64,000 nucleotides of DNA, taken from NCBI RefSeq assembly GCF_008180865.1, contig NZ_VTEX01000002.1:124001-188000 (forward strand). The letters are read 5' to 3'. This DNA comes from Rossellomorea aquimaris. GTDB lineage: Bacteria > Bacillota > Bacilli > Bacillales > Bacillaceae_B. The notes below the pieces were generated by a model that was given only the letters and a program-made list of their open reading frames with translations, made no database searches and was not told the origin of the DNA. This document shows positions 1 to 8,689 of the stretch, in pieces; the stretch's first letter is position 1; the number at the start of each line of letters is the position of its first letter. The translations under genes were made by a program, and so were the position numbers.

Positions 1-1
1 A

Positions 2-793
2 ACGGCGGTCTATATCGATAACCCTGATATTGCCGTAGGGAACATGCTCGGTAGTAATGTGTTCAATCTTTTTATCCTGGCAGTGGTCGATCTGATTTAT
101 CGTAAAAGAAGATTGTTCCAAAAGGTGAACAGGAAGGCAAATATTCCTTCTGCCCTATTTGGATTCCTGTTTCTCACGATCATTATTTTCGCCCTTTACA
201 TGCCGGGTTCCATTGAATTTTTTGGTGTTGGGCTTGAGATGTTCATCATCATTATCCTATACTTCGTTGCGATGAAATTCGTTTCCAGCGATGATACTGA
301 AGGAGAATCCATACCTACAAAGGATTATTCCCTCAAAACAGCTGTCATCGGTTTTATCATTGCTGCACTGGTCGTATTTGCATCAGGAAGTGTGTTATCG
401 ATTGCAGGTGACCAATTGGCAAAGGCAACGGGCTTGAACGCAAGCTTTGTTGGGAGCTTTCTCATCGCTGCCTCCACTTCCCTGCCTGAACTCGTGACGG
501 TCCTTGCTGCTTTTAAACTGGCAAACTACAATATGGCGATCGGCTCTATTCTAGGAAGCAATCTGTTTAACATACAATTGCTCGTCCTGACCGATGTGCT
601 TTACCGAAAAGGTGCCATACTTGAAGCAGTCGACACTTCCCATATCTTTATCGCAGGACTGGGATTATTGATGACACTCGTCATCGTATACTTGCTTTTG
701 CGGCCAGCCAATGTTCTGAATAAGTGGAGATACATGGCTCCATCCTTTATTATAACCGTTTTGTATATTGTCGTATCGTATGTATTATTTTAA
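2..793 (+). CDS. Sodium/calcium antiporter family protein (5' end outside window)
   Basis: Integral membrane cation antiporter of the CaCA family (Na_Ca_ex domain). The frame is open from base 2, so the N-terminal part lies outside the window. The visible part begins in the first alpha repeat (AVGNMLGSNVFNL) and contains the complete second alpha repeat (ASTSLPELV ... GSILGSNLFN), the two segments that form the ion-binding centre in this family. About seven hydrophobic helices are visible. A strong hairpin terminator follows at once. Exchange of Ca2+ or another cation for Na+/H+ is the family role; the actual ion cannot be read from the sequence. Confidence 0.88.
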   Translation, partial: TAVYIDNPDIAVGNMLGSNVFNLFILAVVDLIYRKRRLFQKVNRKANIPSALFGFLFLTIIIFALYMPGSIEFFGVGLEMFIIIILYFVAMKFVSSDDTEGESIPTKDYSLKTAVIGFIIAALVVFASGSVLSIAGDQLAKATGLNASFVGSFLIAASTSLPELVTVLAAFKLANYNMAIGSILGSNLFNIQLLVLTDVLYRKGAILEAVDTSHIFIAGLGLLMTLVIVYLLLRPANVLNKWRYMAPSFIITVLYIVVSYVLF

Positions 794-799
794 ACATCA

Positions 800-825
800 A
801 AAGGCGTGCCCAGGCACGCCTTTAC
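800..825 (+). terminator. Rho-independent terminator after the antiporter gene
   Basis: Stem AAAGGCGTGC / GCACGCCTTT with a CCAG loop lies 7 bases after the antiporter stop. The 3' arm ends in TTT, but there is no long U tract. Confidence 0.7.
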
Positions 826-1002
826 CTATCAATAAGCCTCTCTATAGTTCTCTTCCCTCATCTACGCGACCGATAGGCAGTATGTTTCAATTTTCCCAAA
901 ATTCCAACCAAAACAATATTGTTCAGGCACATCACATGATTCCCCTCTTCACTTATGATAAATTAAACATGATTGAATCAATGGATAAGGAGTGAATGTT
1001 CA

Positions 1003-1677
1003 ATGGTTGGTAAAGAACAAGTAAAGCAAGACATTTTAGATGCTTACCATTTCAGACATGCAACAAAGGAATTCGACCCAAACAAGAAAGTATCCGATGA
1101 GGATTTCCAATTCATTATGGAAACAGGTCGTTTGTCGCCAAGCTCATTTGGCTTCGAGCCTTGGAGATTCGTCGTGATTCAAAATCCTGAACTTAGGGAA
1201 AAAATTAAAAACACAGCTTGGGGAGCATACGGAAAACTGCCTGAAGCCAGTCATTTCGTCGTGATCCTGGCCAGAACGAAAAAAGATACGAAATACGATT
1301 CACAATACTTACAGGATCATTTTAAAAACGTGAAAAACCTGCCGGAAGATCATATGGCAAAATACTTAGAAAAGATCGAGCAGTTCCAAAAGGTTGATTT
1401 CGATTTACTCGACGGCAATCGTCCCCTATACGATTGGGCCGGTAAGCAAACCTATTTAGCCCTTGGGAATATGATGACAGCAGCCGCTCAAATCGGTGTC
1501 GACTCGTGTCCAATCGAAGGCTTTGACATCGAAAAGATGAATAAGCTTTTAGATGAGGAAGAATTGTTGGAAGATGGTCGTTTCAGCATTTCCGTCATGG
1601 TTGCATTCGGTTACCGGGTGAAGGATCCGGCACCGAAAACGCGTCGGCCTTATGAGGATATCGTAAAGTTTGTTTAA
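1003..1677 (+). CDS. Nitroreductase family NAD(P)H-dependent oxidoreductase
   Basis: FMN-dependent nitroreductase-fold enzyme of 224 residues, the usual family length. Typical features are the N-terminal helix with HATKEFDP, the FMN-contact segment RLSPSSFGFEPWRFVV, the central WAGKQTYLALGNMMTAAAQIGVDSCPIEGF and the C-terminal AFGYR. It probably reduces quinones or nitro compounds in the cytosol; the substrate is unknown. An in-frame ATG exists 30 bases upstream, but the ribosome site ATAAGGAGTG at 985-994 sits correctly for the ATG at 1003, so that start is used. It is a single gene, ended by a hairpin. Confidence 0.9.
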   Translation: MVGKEQVKQDILDAYHFRHATKEFDPNKKVSDEDFQFIMETGRLSPSSFGFEPWRFVVIQNPELREKIKNTAWGAYGKLPEASHFVVILARTKKDTKYDSQYLQDHFKNVKNLPEDHMAKYLEKIEQFQKVDFDLLDGNRPLYDWAGKQTYLALGNMMTAAAQIGVDSCPIEGFDIEKMNKLLDEEELLEDGRFSISVMVAFGYRVKDPAPKTRRPYEDIVKFV

Positions 1678-1684
1678 TGAAAAA

Positions 1685-1720
1685 AAGGAATCCGGATTAT
1701 CTGCCGGATTCCTTTTCTTC
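1685..1720. terminator. Bidirectional terminator between convergent genes
   Basis: Stem AAGGAATCCGG (1685-1695) / CCGGATTCCTT (1704-1714), with a T run on one side and an A run on the other. It can serve the nitroreductase gene on + and the kinase gene on -. Confidence 0.85.
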
Positions 1721-1724
1721 ACAT

Positions 1725-2972
1725 TTACCCAGCATCTAGATTTAAAGATTTATGCAATTCTATATAAACCGTCGTCCCTCTATTCAATTCACTTTTCACT
1801 TGAATATTACCCTTCATAGAATGAACAATAATGTTTGCCGCCATTACCCCTAAACCAGTTCCTTCGTCTTTCGTCGTAAAAAAAGGTTCTCCAAAACGTT
1901 GGATCTGCTCCTTGGTCATCCCCAATCCTGAATCAGTTACGGCAATAATAAGGTTTTCATTCACGATCATCTCTACAGAAAGCTTCCCGCCTTGTGGCAT
2001 GGATTCTATGGCGTTATTCATAATATTCCCGATACATTTCCGAAAACTATGGGCCTGGCCTTCTACATATATATCATCAATGAGTTGATGGCTGAATGAA
2101 ACATGTTGAGCCAATGGCTCCACCATCTCTATTAGTTCCACAATCGAATGTTTTACATTGATACGCTCTATTTTATCAGGTGTTGAGTTGGTAAAAGTCA
2201 GATAGTCTTCTATGACGTGAGTAGCTTGATCAATTCCTTTCAAGGATAAATCAATAAACTGCTTTTGAAGTTCTTCATCTTTTTCCTCACGCACCAGCTG
2301 CAGGAATCCTTTGGAGGAAGTTAAAGGATTTCGCACCTCATGGGAAATACTGGCCGCTAATTGACTTACAACCTGAAGCTTTTCGTGTTGAGACAATGTT
2401 CTTCTCATTATGATTAGCTTTCGGATCATCTCAGCAATCATAACTGAGATAATGGTTGCGGCTAGAGGAATGAGCACAAGATATATGTATTCGTTCCTCG
2501 AGATTTCAGCTTCATAAACATATCCAAACACCAAATTGAATACAGTCATGATAAAACATATCACTACAGTGAAAAGCATTTTCACTTTTTTCTTAGCACT
2601 TAGAAACCCACTAGAAAACGCTGCCAAAATTAAAAACGTAATAAAATAATTCAGAATGACAAGGTGGATAAGTCCACTACCGATGAACAAATATCGTAAT
2701 AAAATGATGACCAACATTAAAACGAAGGAAACTAGTGGACCAAAATATAAACTTGCCAAGAAAAAAGGAATCCTTCTTAAATCCACATAAACTCCGGCCG
2801 TAAGCTTGTAACTAAACAACACACATAACAGTATCGTAAAGGTTGAAAGAATTATGACGATACCTTTTGAAGGGGTCTTCTTTTTGAAATCAAAATACAA
2901 TGCAAAGGCTAGTAGTCCTACGATAATAAATAAAAAGTTTAATAATAAGTTCGTTAAAGCAGAATCAATCAT
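1725..2972 (-). CDS. Sensor histidine kinase with LytS/YhcK-type 5TM input (sporulation-kinase-like)
   Basis: 415-residue membrane histidine kinase. Residues 1-185 form about six helices with the 5TM LytS-YhcK signature region (AGVYVDLRRIPFFLASLYFG). A HisKA domain has the phospho-acceptor His211 in SISHEVRNPL. The HATPase domain shows an N box (NIMNNAIES), G1 (DSGLGM), F box (PFFTTKDEG) and G2 (GTGLGV). There is no receiver domain and no adjacent response regulator, so it resembles an orphan KinB/KinC-like kinase that could feed the sporulation phosphorelay; that role is inference. It lies 40 bases downstream of an XRE regulator on the same strand, probably as one operon. The ATG is preceded by AGGGGGTG. 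Confidence 0.85.
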   Translation of the reverse strand: MIDSALTNLLLNFLFIIVGLLAFALYFDFKKKTPSKGIVIILSTFTILLCVLFSYKLTAGVYVDLRRIPFFLASLYFGPLVSFVLMLVIILLRYLFIGSGLIHLVILNYFITFLILAAFSSGFLSAKKKVKMLFTVVICFIMTVFNLVFGYVYEAEISRNEYIYLVLIPLAATIISVMIAEMIRKLIIMRRTLSQHEKLQVVSQLAASISHEVRNPLTSSKGFLQLVREEKDEELQKQFIDLSLKGIDQATHVIEDYLTFTNSTPDKIERINVKHSIVELIEMVEPLAQHVSFSHQLIDDIYVEGQAHSFRKCIGNIMNNAIESMPQGGKLSVEMIVNENLIIAVTDSGLGMTKEQIQRFGEPFFTTKDEGTGLGVMAANIIVHSMKGNIQVKSELNRGTTVYIELHKSLNLDAG

Positions 2973-3012
2973 ATGAAAACACCCCCTATCTCATTTCTAT
3001 CAAAATTACCGG

Positions 3013-3582
3013 TCAGGAGTGAATTTTTTGACTACAATTCGTTACCTCTTCCTTTAATAATTGAGTGGAGGCAGAGCTTCCCCCAATCAATTCACCCTTC
3101 TCATTAAATAATGGATGACAAGTAACATCATACTCATAAGTACTATCTGATAGGGGAAAGGAGATTTTTTTTCTAATCGATTTACGTTGTTTGATGACCT
3201 CTTGCTTTATTCTCATTAGCTCTCTGGTTCCATCATTATCTTCTAGCTCCACATCGCTTCTGCCAATCACGAAAACAGGATCGAAATCCGGGTGGGGATT
3301 AAAAATCCAAGTATACCTGAGCTCTAGATCAAAATGGGCAACAATCATCGGGGAATCTTGCAGGGCAAAATAAAATGGACTTACCTCCAATTCGAAGATG
3401 GAAACATGAAAGTTCAGTAGATTGGCCAAGTCCTCTGCCAGCTTCCTACTTGGTACTCTCACACCATTTTCAATCTTTGAATAATAGGATCTGTCGATGT
3501 GAACTAGTTGTGCAATCTCTTCTTGGCTATATCCTTTGATTTTCCTTAATCTTTCAAGCCAATTTCTTTTCTGCTGACTCAC
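3013..3582 (-). CDS. XRE-family transcriptional regulator with C-terminal sensor-like domain
   Basis: About 189 residues. The N-terminal 65 form a Cro/C1-type HTH (RLRKIKGYSQEEIAQLV ... YYSKIENGVRVPS). The rest (about 75-180) looks like a PAS-type domain, with FYFALQDSPMIVAHFD, RYTWIFNPHPDF and CHPLFNEKGELIG. Start choice: an ATG at 3588 leaves only one base after the AGGAGG (3590-3595), whereas the GTG at 3582 has a normal 7-base gap and is preferred. It is the first gene of a probable two-gene operon with the LytS-type kinase. It may repress itself; a short inverted repeat lies upstream. Confidence 0.85.
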   Translation of the reverse strand: MSQQKRNWLERLRKIKGYSQEEIAQLVHIDRSYYSKIENGVRVPSRKLAEDLANLLNFHVSIFELEVSPFYFALQDSPMIVAHFDLELRYTWIFNPHPDFDPVFVIGRSDVELEDNDGTRELMRIKQEVIKQRKSIRKKISFPLSDSTYEYDVTCHPLFNEKGELIGGSSASTQLLKEEVTNCSQKIHS

Positions 3583-3644
3583 TCGCATCCCTCCTGTAAA
3601 GCAACCTTTCTAGTTCTATTATACTGATTCTAATTTCAAAAACT

Positions 3645-3664
3645 ATGTGACTATTTTGTCACTA
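3645..3664. promoter_or_regulatory. Candidate operator upstream of the XRE-kinase operon
   Basis: Inverted repeat GTGAC (3647-3651) - TATTTT - GTCAC (3658-3662), about 65 bases upstream of the XRE start. A TATAAT-like hexamer on the - strand lies at 3618-3623. The arms are short, so confidence is low. Confidence 0.35.
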
Positions 3665-3765
3665 TTGCAAAAATACGTAAAACCGACTAAAAGGCCCATA
3701 ATTAAGGAAAAATCAGAAAATATTTTCTAGTAAAATGGAAGAATGCCTCAGCACTCTAAATCTAT

Positions 3766-3800
3766 CAAAAAAAGAACCTTGGGAATACTCCCCAGGTTCT
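3766..3800 (-). terminator. Terminator of the Ntn-hydrolase gene
   Basis: On the - strand, AGAACCTGGGG ... CCCAAGGTTCT is followed by a run of T (A run 3766-3772 on +). It ends 5 bases after the stop codon of the gene read leftward. Confidence 0.85.
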
Positions 3801-3804
3801 ACTA

Positions 3805-4863
3805 TCATTTACTAAACCAATCCGCTCCCTCATCCATATGAACAAACGGAATATCTGTATCAATTTCTCCCTTAATCTGATTAAGAGAAACATTTTCTCC
3901 CCCAAGCCACTGGGAAAAATCAAACACAACCGGTTCCCGATCTCCCCCCAGGGCAAACCATGCTTTCATTTCTTTGGGAAAATAGGCCGATGTATGGATG
4001 GTGCCGGCCCAGCTTCCATATAAATCAGAAAATACGCCTTTATCCGTGTCATTCATTAAGCGGAAAGCTTCATGGGCATCGGTAGCCTGCTTATCTTGAA
4101 TGATACTCAATCGGCGTTTCGAATCGACCAGATGATTTCGATTTTCTTGAGTCATCACTTCAAAATGATTCGTACACGCATTTGACTGGCGAATCTCCAC
4201 GCCACGAGGAGACGTTTCAACAATAAACGTTTCACCACTTCTGTCATACACCACATAACTAAACGAGTGCCTGTGAGGAATTTCTTTCAGCATCCCAACG
4301 GCTTCCGAAACATCTCCACATGATTCCAGAATCAATCGCCCTATCATACAGCAAATGAAACCATCCCCTGGGTTTTTCCGATGCATGAAGTTATATCCAA
4401 TTGCCAATCCTTTTTCATTCATGCCATCCATCCGTCCTGTTACCCGCTGACTCGGTCCGATGATACTATACCCGCCATCCGTCGGTTGGAAAAACGTATA
4501 CCTTCCCTCATACGTCTTCGGATGATAATCGTAATTTCTGATCAAATAATTTTCACCTGTCATAATCGAGCAGCCGGACTTCGTATATTCAACGCGGTAT
4601 CCGCCAAACTCCTGCAGCACTTTCTCCATCCGCCACCCTAGCGCTTCCTGTAATCCGATAAGCTCATCCCAAACACCCGGAGCAAATCTCAGGATCGCGC
4701 GCTTCGCTTCCTCTATGTTTATCGAGAAACGGGGCTTTCTCACTTTCCATTGGTTCTCTCGATTTCTCAACGTGATCGAATCCTTTATCCTTAACCCTTG
4801 CATATATCCAAAATCGTAATGAGATCCACGGAATTGAATCACATCGCTATGTATTGTTTTCAT
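3805..4863 (-). CDS. C45-family acyltransferase/linear amide hydrolase-like Ntn hydrolase
   Basis: 352-residue protein of the acyl-CoA:6-aminopenicillanate acyltransferase/choloylglycine hydrolase superfamily. The N-terminal RGSHYDFGYMQG and the core SGCSIMTGENYLIRNYDYHP, with candidate nucleophile Cys98, match the family's self-processing site, where cleavage before the Cys exposes it as the N-terminal nucleophile. Downstream GMNEKGLAIGYNFM and FIVETSPRGVEIR are also typical. The substrate is unknown; amide hydrolysis or acyl transfer is inferred from the family. It stands alone, with its own terminator. Confidence 0.85.
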   Translation of the reverse strand: MKTIHSDVIQFRGSHYDFGYMQGLRIKDSITLRNRENQWKVRKPRFSINIEEAKRAILRFAPGVWDELIGLQEALGWRMEKVLQEFGGYRVEYTKSGCSIMTGENYLIRNYDYHPKTYEGRYTFFQPTDGGYSIIGPSQRVTGRMDGMNEKGLAIGYNFMHRKNPGDGFICCMIGRLILESCGDVSEAVGMLKEIPHRHSFSYVVYDRSGETFIVETSPRGVEIRQSNACTNHFEVMTQENRNHLVDSKRRLSIIQDKQATDAHEAFRLMNDTDKGVFSDLYGSWAGTIHTSAYFPKEMKAWFALGGDREPVVFDFSQWLGGENVSLNQIKGEIDTDIPFVHMDEGADWFSK

Positions 4864-5068
4864 GATTGTCCCTCTTTTTTATAAGACTGTTTTCTCTAAG
4901 GATAATAGAAAGGAAGGGAAAAATAAAGAATCGGAATCCTGGCAAATCCGTCTTTCAACTTGTGAAATACCATACCCCTTAATAAGCTGGAAATGCACAT
5001 CGGTTAAGGTTTGGTTTGTACCTGATACAATCACCTTTTGCCTGGCACTGCCCCTCCTCCCAAAAACA

Positions 5069-5096
5069 TAAAAAGGAACGGTCCAACGACCGTTCC
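5069..5096 (-). terminator. Terminator of the sigma-clpP operon
   Basis: Perfect 9-bp stem GGAACGGTC (5075-5083) / GACCGTTCC (5088-5096). On the - strand it is followed by TTTTT, 9 bases after the clpP stop codon. Confidence 0.92.
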
Positions 5097-5104
5097 TCCT
5101 TCCA

Positions 5105-5686
5105 TCACTTCTTCTCAATAATCTCATCAATAATCCCATATTCCTTTGCCTCATAGGCACTCATGAAATAATCACGATCCGTATCAAGGGCAACTTTTTC
5201 AACGGGCTGCCCCGTTTTTTCAGCAATGATTTCGTTGATGTGCTGTCTAAGTTTCAGAATCCGCTTCGCTGAAATCTCCAGGTCTGTCGCCTGCCCACGG
5301 GCGCCGCCTAATGGCTGGTGGATCATGATTTCGCTGTTTGGTAAGGCAAAGCGTTTTCCTTTTGTGCCTGCAAGCAGCAGCATTGCGCCGAATGATGCCG
5401 CCATTCCGGTGCAGATCGTCCGAACATCGGGACTTATATAGTTCATCGTATCAAAGATGGCAAACCCTGCTGAAGTGGAGCCACCCGGGCTATTGATATA
5501 TAAAGAAATGTCTTTCTCCGGATCGTCTGCAGCAAGGAATAACAATTGGGCGACAATGCTATTGGCCATCTGGTCATTCACTTCATCACTCACCATGATG
5601 ATCCGGTCTTTTAACAATCTTGAATAAATATCGTAGGATCGTTCCCCTTTACTGGATTGTTCAATGACATAAGGTATGGCATTCAT
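5105..5686 (-). CDS. clpP: ATP-dependent Clp protease proteolytic subunit, ClpP (likely paralogue)
   Basis: 193-residue ClpP serine peptidase with the canonical catalytic triad at the usual numbering: Ser98 (GMAASFGA), His123 ([11 protein letters not shown]) and Asp172 ([10 protein letters not shown]). The N-terminal IPYVIEQ and [14 protein letters not shown] match the family. It forms the tetradecameric chamber of Clp ATPases. MVSDEVNDQ after the KDRII segment differs from the Bacillus housekeeping form as I remember it. The context, 21 bases behind a sigma factor gene, also differs from the usual clpP site, so I infer a second copy. The ribosome site AGGAGGAAG fits the ATG. Confidence 0.93.
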   Translation of the reverse strand: MNAIPYVIEQSSKGERSYDIYSRLLKDRIIMVSDEVNDQMANSIVAQLLFLAADDPEKDISLYINSPGGSTSAGFAIFDTMNYISPDVRTICTGMAASFGAMLLLAGTKGKRFALPNSEIMIHQPLGGARGQATDLEISAKRILKLRQHINEIIAEKTGQPVEKVALDTDRDYFMSAYEAKEYGIIDEIIEKK

Positions 5687-5707
5687 CTATACTTCCTCCT
5701 TCATTCG

Positions 5708-6394
5708 TTATGCAGTTAATGAGAGGACGCTTGAAGGAGAGTCAGAAGTTCGTACAAATTTGCCTTGGGCTGGAGCGTGTGCCAGCAGGATTGGAATGTA
5801 TGCCAAAAGAAGACGGGGATCCTGTGCCATCAGGCTGCGGTATAAAATCGCGTTCAACTCTTCCTGAAGAGCTTCATTCCAGTAGGTTTGAACGCCGATC
5901 CCGTCTCCATCTTCGGAGAATTTTTTCAGCCTTTCCCTCGATCGATTCAGCAAGGCTTTCACAGCGGTTTCCGTCATCCCCAGAACATCTGCCACTTCAG
6001 AAATCTTGTACTGAAACGCCTCTTTCAAAACAAAGGTGACTAACTGTTTTGGGGTCATCTTTCTCGAAAGCTTCTCCATGATTTCAAGACTGAACCCCTC
6101 TTTAGGAAACTCTTCAGCCTTCACTTCCGGGACTCCGCCAATCGATTCCTTACTCTGTTTGCGGACTTTATCCACCCATAGATGATAAGCGATTTTATTA
6201 AGTAAAGATGACCTCCACTGTTGAGCAGGGTAATGACTCAGTGCTTTACAGATGGACTCTTGAGCCAAGTCTTCACCGTCCCATTTGCTCTTCGTCAGAA
6301 AATAGCAGTATCGATATAGCTTGGGAACAAGCTCTTCCATGACTTCATCGTTTGGCATTCGTTCATTCATTTTTAAGCCAGACCTCGTTTGCAT
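5708..6394 (-). CDS. ECF-type RNA polymerase sigma factor with C-terminal extension
   Basis: 228 residues. Region 2 is YRYCYFLTKSKWDGEDLAQES with the LWVDKVRK basic segment. Region 4 contains KMTPKQLVTFVLKEAF, ISEVADVLGMTETAVKALLNRSRERLK. About 70 further residues (TYWNEALQEELNAILYRSL ...) follow the region-4 helix and match no domain I know; ECF factors usually stop there. The start at 6394 is chosen because AAAGGAG lies 8 bases upstream of it; the frame stays open 27 bases further. clpP follows after 21 bases, so the two are probably co-transcribed. No anti-sigma gene is adjacent. It is divergent from hssR. Confidence 0.85.
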   Translation of the reverse strand: MQTRSGLKMNERMPNDEVMEELVPKLYRYCYFLTKSKWDGEDLAQESICKALSHYPAQQWRSSLLNKIAYHLWVDKVRKQSKESIGGVPEVKAEEFPKEGFSLEIMEKLSRKMTPKQLVTFVLKEAFQYKISEVADVLGMTETAVKALLNRSRERLKKFSEDGDGIGVQTYWNEALQEELNAILYRSLMAQDPRLLLAYIPILLAHAPAQGKFVRTSDSPSSVLSLTA

Positions 6395-6577
6395 CGTCCT
6401 CACTCCTTTGAATCCTCTCATACTTATAACGGATGAATGTGTGAAAAAGATATGGGTGAAAGATATTTTTATCTATATTATATCCAACAGTACTGGAATG
6501 GGTCATAAATTGGTTTATGCAGCGTGAATTGTGCTAAAGTTGAGTCATAAAACAGGTGACGGAAAAGAGGATTAGTG

Positions 6578-7246
6578 ATGATTTCAATACTTGTCGTGGA
6601 TGACGATCACCATTTACGTAAGCTTATACGTGTTCATTTAGAGCAGAATGGCTATTGGGTTACTGAAGCACAAGACGGAAACGCAGCTTCTGTCATTCTT
6701 GAAGCACAGTCGATCGATTTGGCGATTGTCGATTTGATGATGCCGAATAAGGACGGTTTTCAATTGGCGAAGGAAATCAGGGAGTACTACGATATCCCGA
6801 TTATTATTTTAACCGCCAAGGACAGTCTTACAGATAAAGCAAAAGGCTATGAAGCCGGAACCGATGATTACATGGTAAAGCCCTTTGAAAAGGAAGAGCT
6901 CCTCTTTCGAGTACAAGCGATCCTGAGGAGATTTCACCGAGCCGCTCCCCAGAAAATCCGCCTCAATGAAATGATTCTTGATAAACGATCGTACGAAGTG
7001 AAGGACGGATCAAAAACAATCATTCTTCCTCTTAAGGAATTTGAACTATTATATTATTTAGCAACTTTCCCTAACAGAACCTTTTCACGGGAAGAGATCA
7101 TTCAACATGTATGGGGAATAGATTTTGAAGGGGATGACCGAACGATTGATGTCCATATTAAAAGGCTTCGTGAACGTTTCCGTCATTCCGATGATTTCTT
7201 GATCACTACTGTCCGTGGAATCGGCTATAAGTTGGAGGTGACCTGA
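6578..7246 (+). CDS. hssR: Haem response regulator HssR (OmpR family)
   Basis: OmpR/PhoB-type response regulator of 222 residues. The receiver has acidic DDD (8-10), phospho-acceptor Asp52 (VDLMMPNKDG) and Lys in MVKPFEKEE. The C-terminal winged helix shows FELLYYLATFPNRTFSREEI and TIDVHIKRLRERF. The HssR assignment rests on the neighbours: an HssS-like kinase and a HrtBA-like transporter follow, with an HssR-type direct repeat before hrtB. GTG at 6575 and ATG at 6578 are both possible; the ATG is better spaced from AAAAGAGG. The stop codon abuts the hssS ATG. Confidence 0.9.
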   Translation: MISILVVDDDHHLRKLIRVHLEQNGYWVTEAQDGNAASVILEAQSIDLAIVDLMMPNKDGFQLAKEIREYYDIPIIILTAKDSLTDKAKGYEAGTDDYMVKPFEKEELLFRVQAILRRFHRAAPQKIRLNEMILDKRSYEVKDGSKTIILPLKEFELLYYLATFPNRTFSREEIIQHVWGIDFEGDDRTIDVHIKRLRERFRHSDDFLITTVRGIGYKLEVT

Positions 7247-8617
7247 ATGCGCTCGCTGTATGTCCGGATTGTTGTCGTCACCCTTCTTATCATGATGACG
7301 AGCAGTGTCATTGCTTTCATCGGTTCGAATTTTTACTATCAGCATATTTTAAAGCCTGCCAACGACGAAAAAAATACTGAAATCGCAAAAGACATCGTTG
7401 ATCTATATAATGCAGCTTCAATGGATGCTCCTGCTTTTTTTCAGAAAACGACGAAGCTCAGCTATCAATTTTATGTAACCGATGGCAAAGCTCCTGGAAC
7501 ATTCTACGGAGAGGACTTTCGTGATCGCAGCATTTCTCCAGAAATTGTAGAAAGTGTTGTGAACGGATCCACTTATCATGGAATTGCGAATTATCCCGCT
7601 ACCACATTTGTGACTGGATTTTTCTCCAATGAATTAACCAATAGCATTGGTGTTCCGATTGAAATCGACGGAAAACCCCATGCCCTGTTCATGAGACCCA
7701 ATGTGAAACAACAATTTAATGAAATTCATATTCTTTTATCCGTCCTGCTTCTTTTCACGATACTTCTCAGCATGCTGATTGTGTTCTTCAGTACCCGCTA
7801 TCTTGTGAAACCGATTCGTGAATTGACGAATGCCACGAAGAAAATTGCCGGTGGTGAGTATTCGATTCAATTGAATGAAAGCCGCAAGGACGAAATCGGC
7901 ACCCTTGCTCGTTCCTTTACATCTATGAGCCGGCAGCTGATGCAGGTGGAGAATATGCGACAGGAGTTCGTTTCAAATGTATCTCATGAAATCCAAACGC
8001 CCCTATCCTCCATGAAGGGCTATGCCAATCTGCTTCTCTCTCCTTCCTTGTCAGAAGAGGATCGGGAACACTATTTAAAGGTGATAGAATCAGAAAGCAA
8101 CCGGCTGTCTAAGCTGAGTAAGCAGCTGCTGACCCTCGCTTCTCTCGATAAGGATAATGGATTGATTCAACATGAACCCATTAACGTGACTCAATTGCTC
8201 CATGGTCTCATGAAACAGACACGATGGCTGTGGGAAAAAAAAGACCTCGCTGTGTCCATCGTAGCCGATGATGTAACCTATAACGGACACGAAGAGTTGC
8301 TCTATCAGGCATTTGAAAACCTGTTGGCAAATAGTATCAAATACACTCCCCCAGGTGGCGAAATCAACCTGTTCCTTCACAAACACCAGAGGGGGTTCAA
8401 GTTTATTATTCAAGACAGCGGAATCGGAATTCCTCCTGAGCACCAGGTAAAGATATTTCAACGTTTTTACAAAGCGGATCCTTCACGGAGTAAAGAAAAG
8501 GATAGCAGCGGCCTTGGCCTTTCCATTGTCAAAAAGATCATTACCCTTCACCAAGGTGAAATCCATGTTGAGAGCAGGACCAATAAAGGAACCACCTTTA
8601 CGGTGACTCTTCCTTAA
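7247..8617 (+). CDS. hssS: Haem sensor histidine kinase HssS
   Basis: 456 residues, the length of HssS. Two membrane helices (about 8-30 and 160-182) flank an extracytoplasmic domain holding HssS hallmarks: TFYGEDFRD, STYHGIAN, FVTGFFSNELTNSIG and HALFMRP. A HAMP domain follows, then HisKA with His247 (SNVSHEIQTPLSSMKGY) and a HATPase domain (ENLLANSIKYT, DSGIGIP, RFYKAD, GLGLSIV). It senses haem-caused membrane stress and phosphorylates HssR in known systems. It starts directly after the hssR stop, with GAGGTGACC as ribosome site. Confidence 0.93.
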   Translation: MRSLYVRIVVVTLLIMMTSSVIAFIGSNFYYQHILKPANDEKNTEIAKDIVDLYNAASMDAPAFFQKTTKLSYQFYVTDGKAPGTFYGEDFRDRSISPEIVESVVNGSTYHGIANYPATTFVTGFFSNELTNSIGVPIEIDGKPHALFMRPNVKQQFNEIHILLSVLLLFTILLSMLIVFFSTRYLVKPIRELTNATKKIAGGEYSIQLNESRKDEIGTLARSFTSMSRQLMQVENMRQEFVSNVSHEIQTPLSSMKGYANLLLSPSLSEEDREHYLKVIESESNRLSKLSKQLLTLASLDKDNGLIQHEPINVTQLLHGLMKQTRWLWEKKDLAVSIVADDVTYNGHEELLYQAFENLLANSIKYTPPGGEINLFLHKHQRGFKFIIQDSGIGIPPEHQVKIFQRFYKADPSRSKEKDSSGLGLSIVKKIITLHQGEIHVESRTNKGTTFTVTLP

Positions 8618-8623
8618 TCCTAT

Positions 8624-8643
8624 GTTCATCTTCCGTTCATACT
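8624..8643 (+). promoter_or_regulatory. HssR-type direct repeat upstream of hrtB
   Basis: GTTCATCTT-CC-GTTCATACT is a direct repeat with an 11-base period. It closely matches the GTTCATATT-N2-GTTCATATT site described for staphylococcal HssR. A TATCAT hexamer (8651-8656) follows 7 bases later, the layout of an OmpR-family activated promoter. Confidence 0.82.
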
Positions 8644-8689
8644 TCTCTTTTATCATGAAGGAGAAGTAATGAAAGGGAAGGTGATTTTT

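Noticed and set aside
4864-5068. Possible gene relic on the - strand between clpP and the Ntn hydrolase gene
   Set aside because: The open frame has no recognisable family and no ribosome site; apart from the clpP terminator nothing can be supported here.
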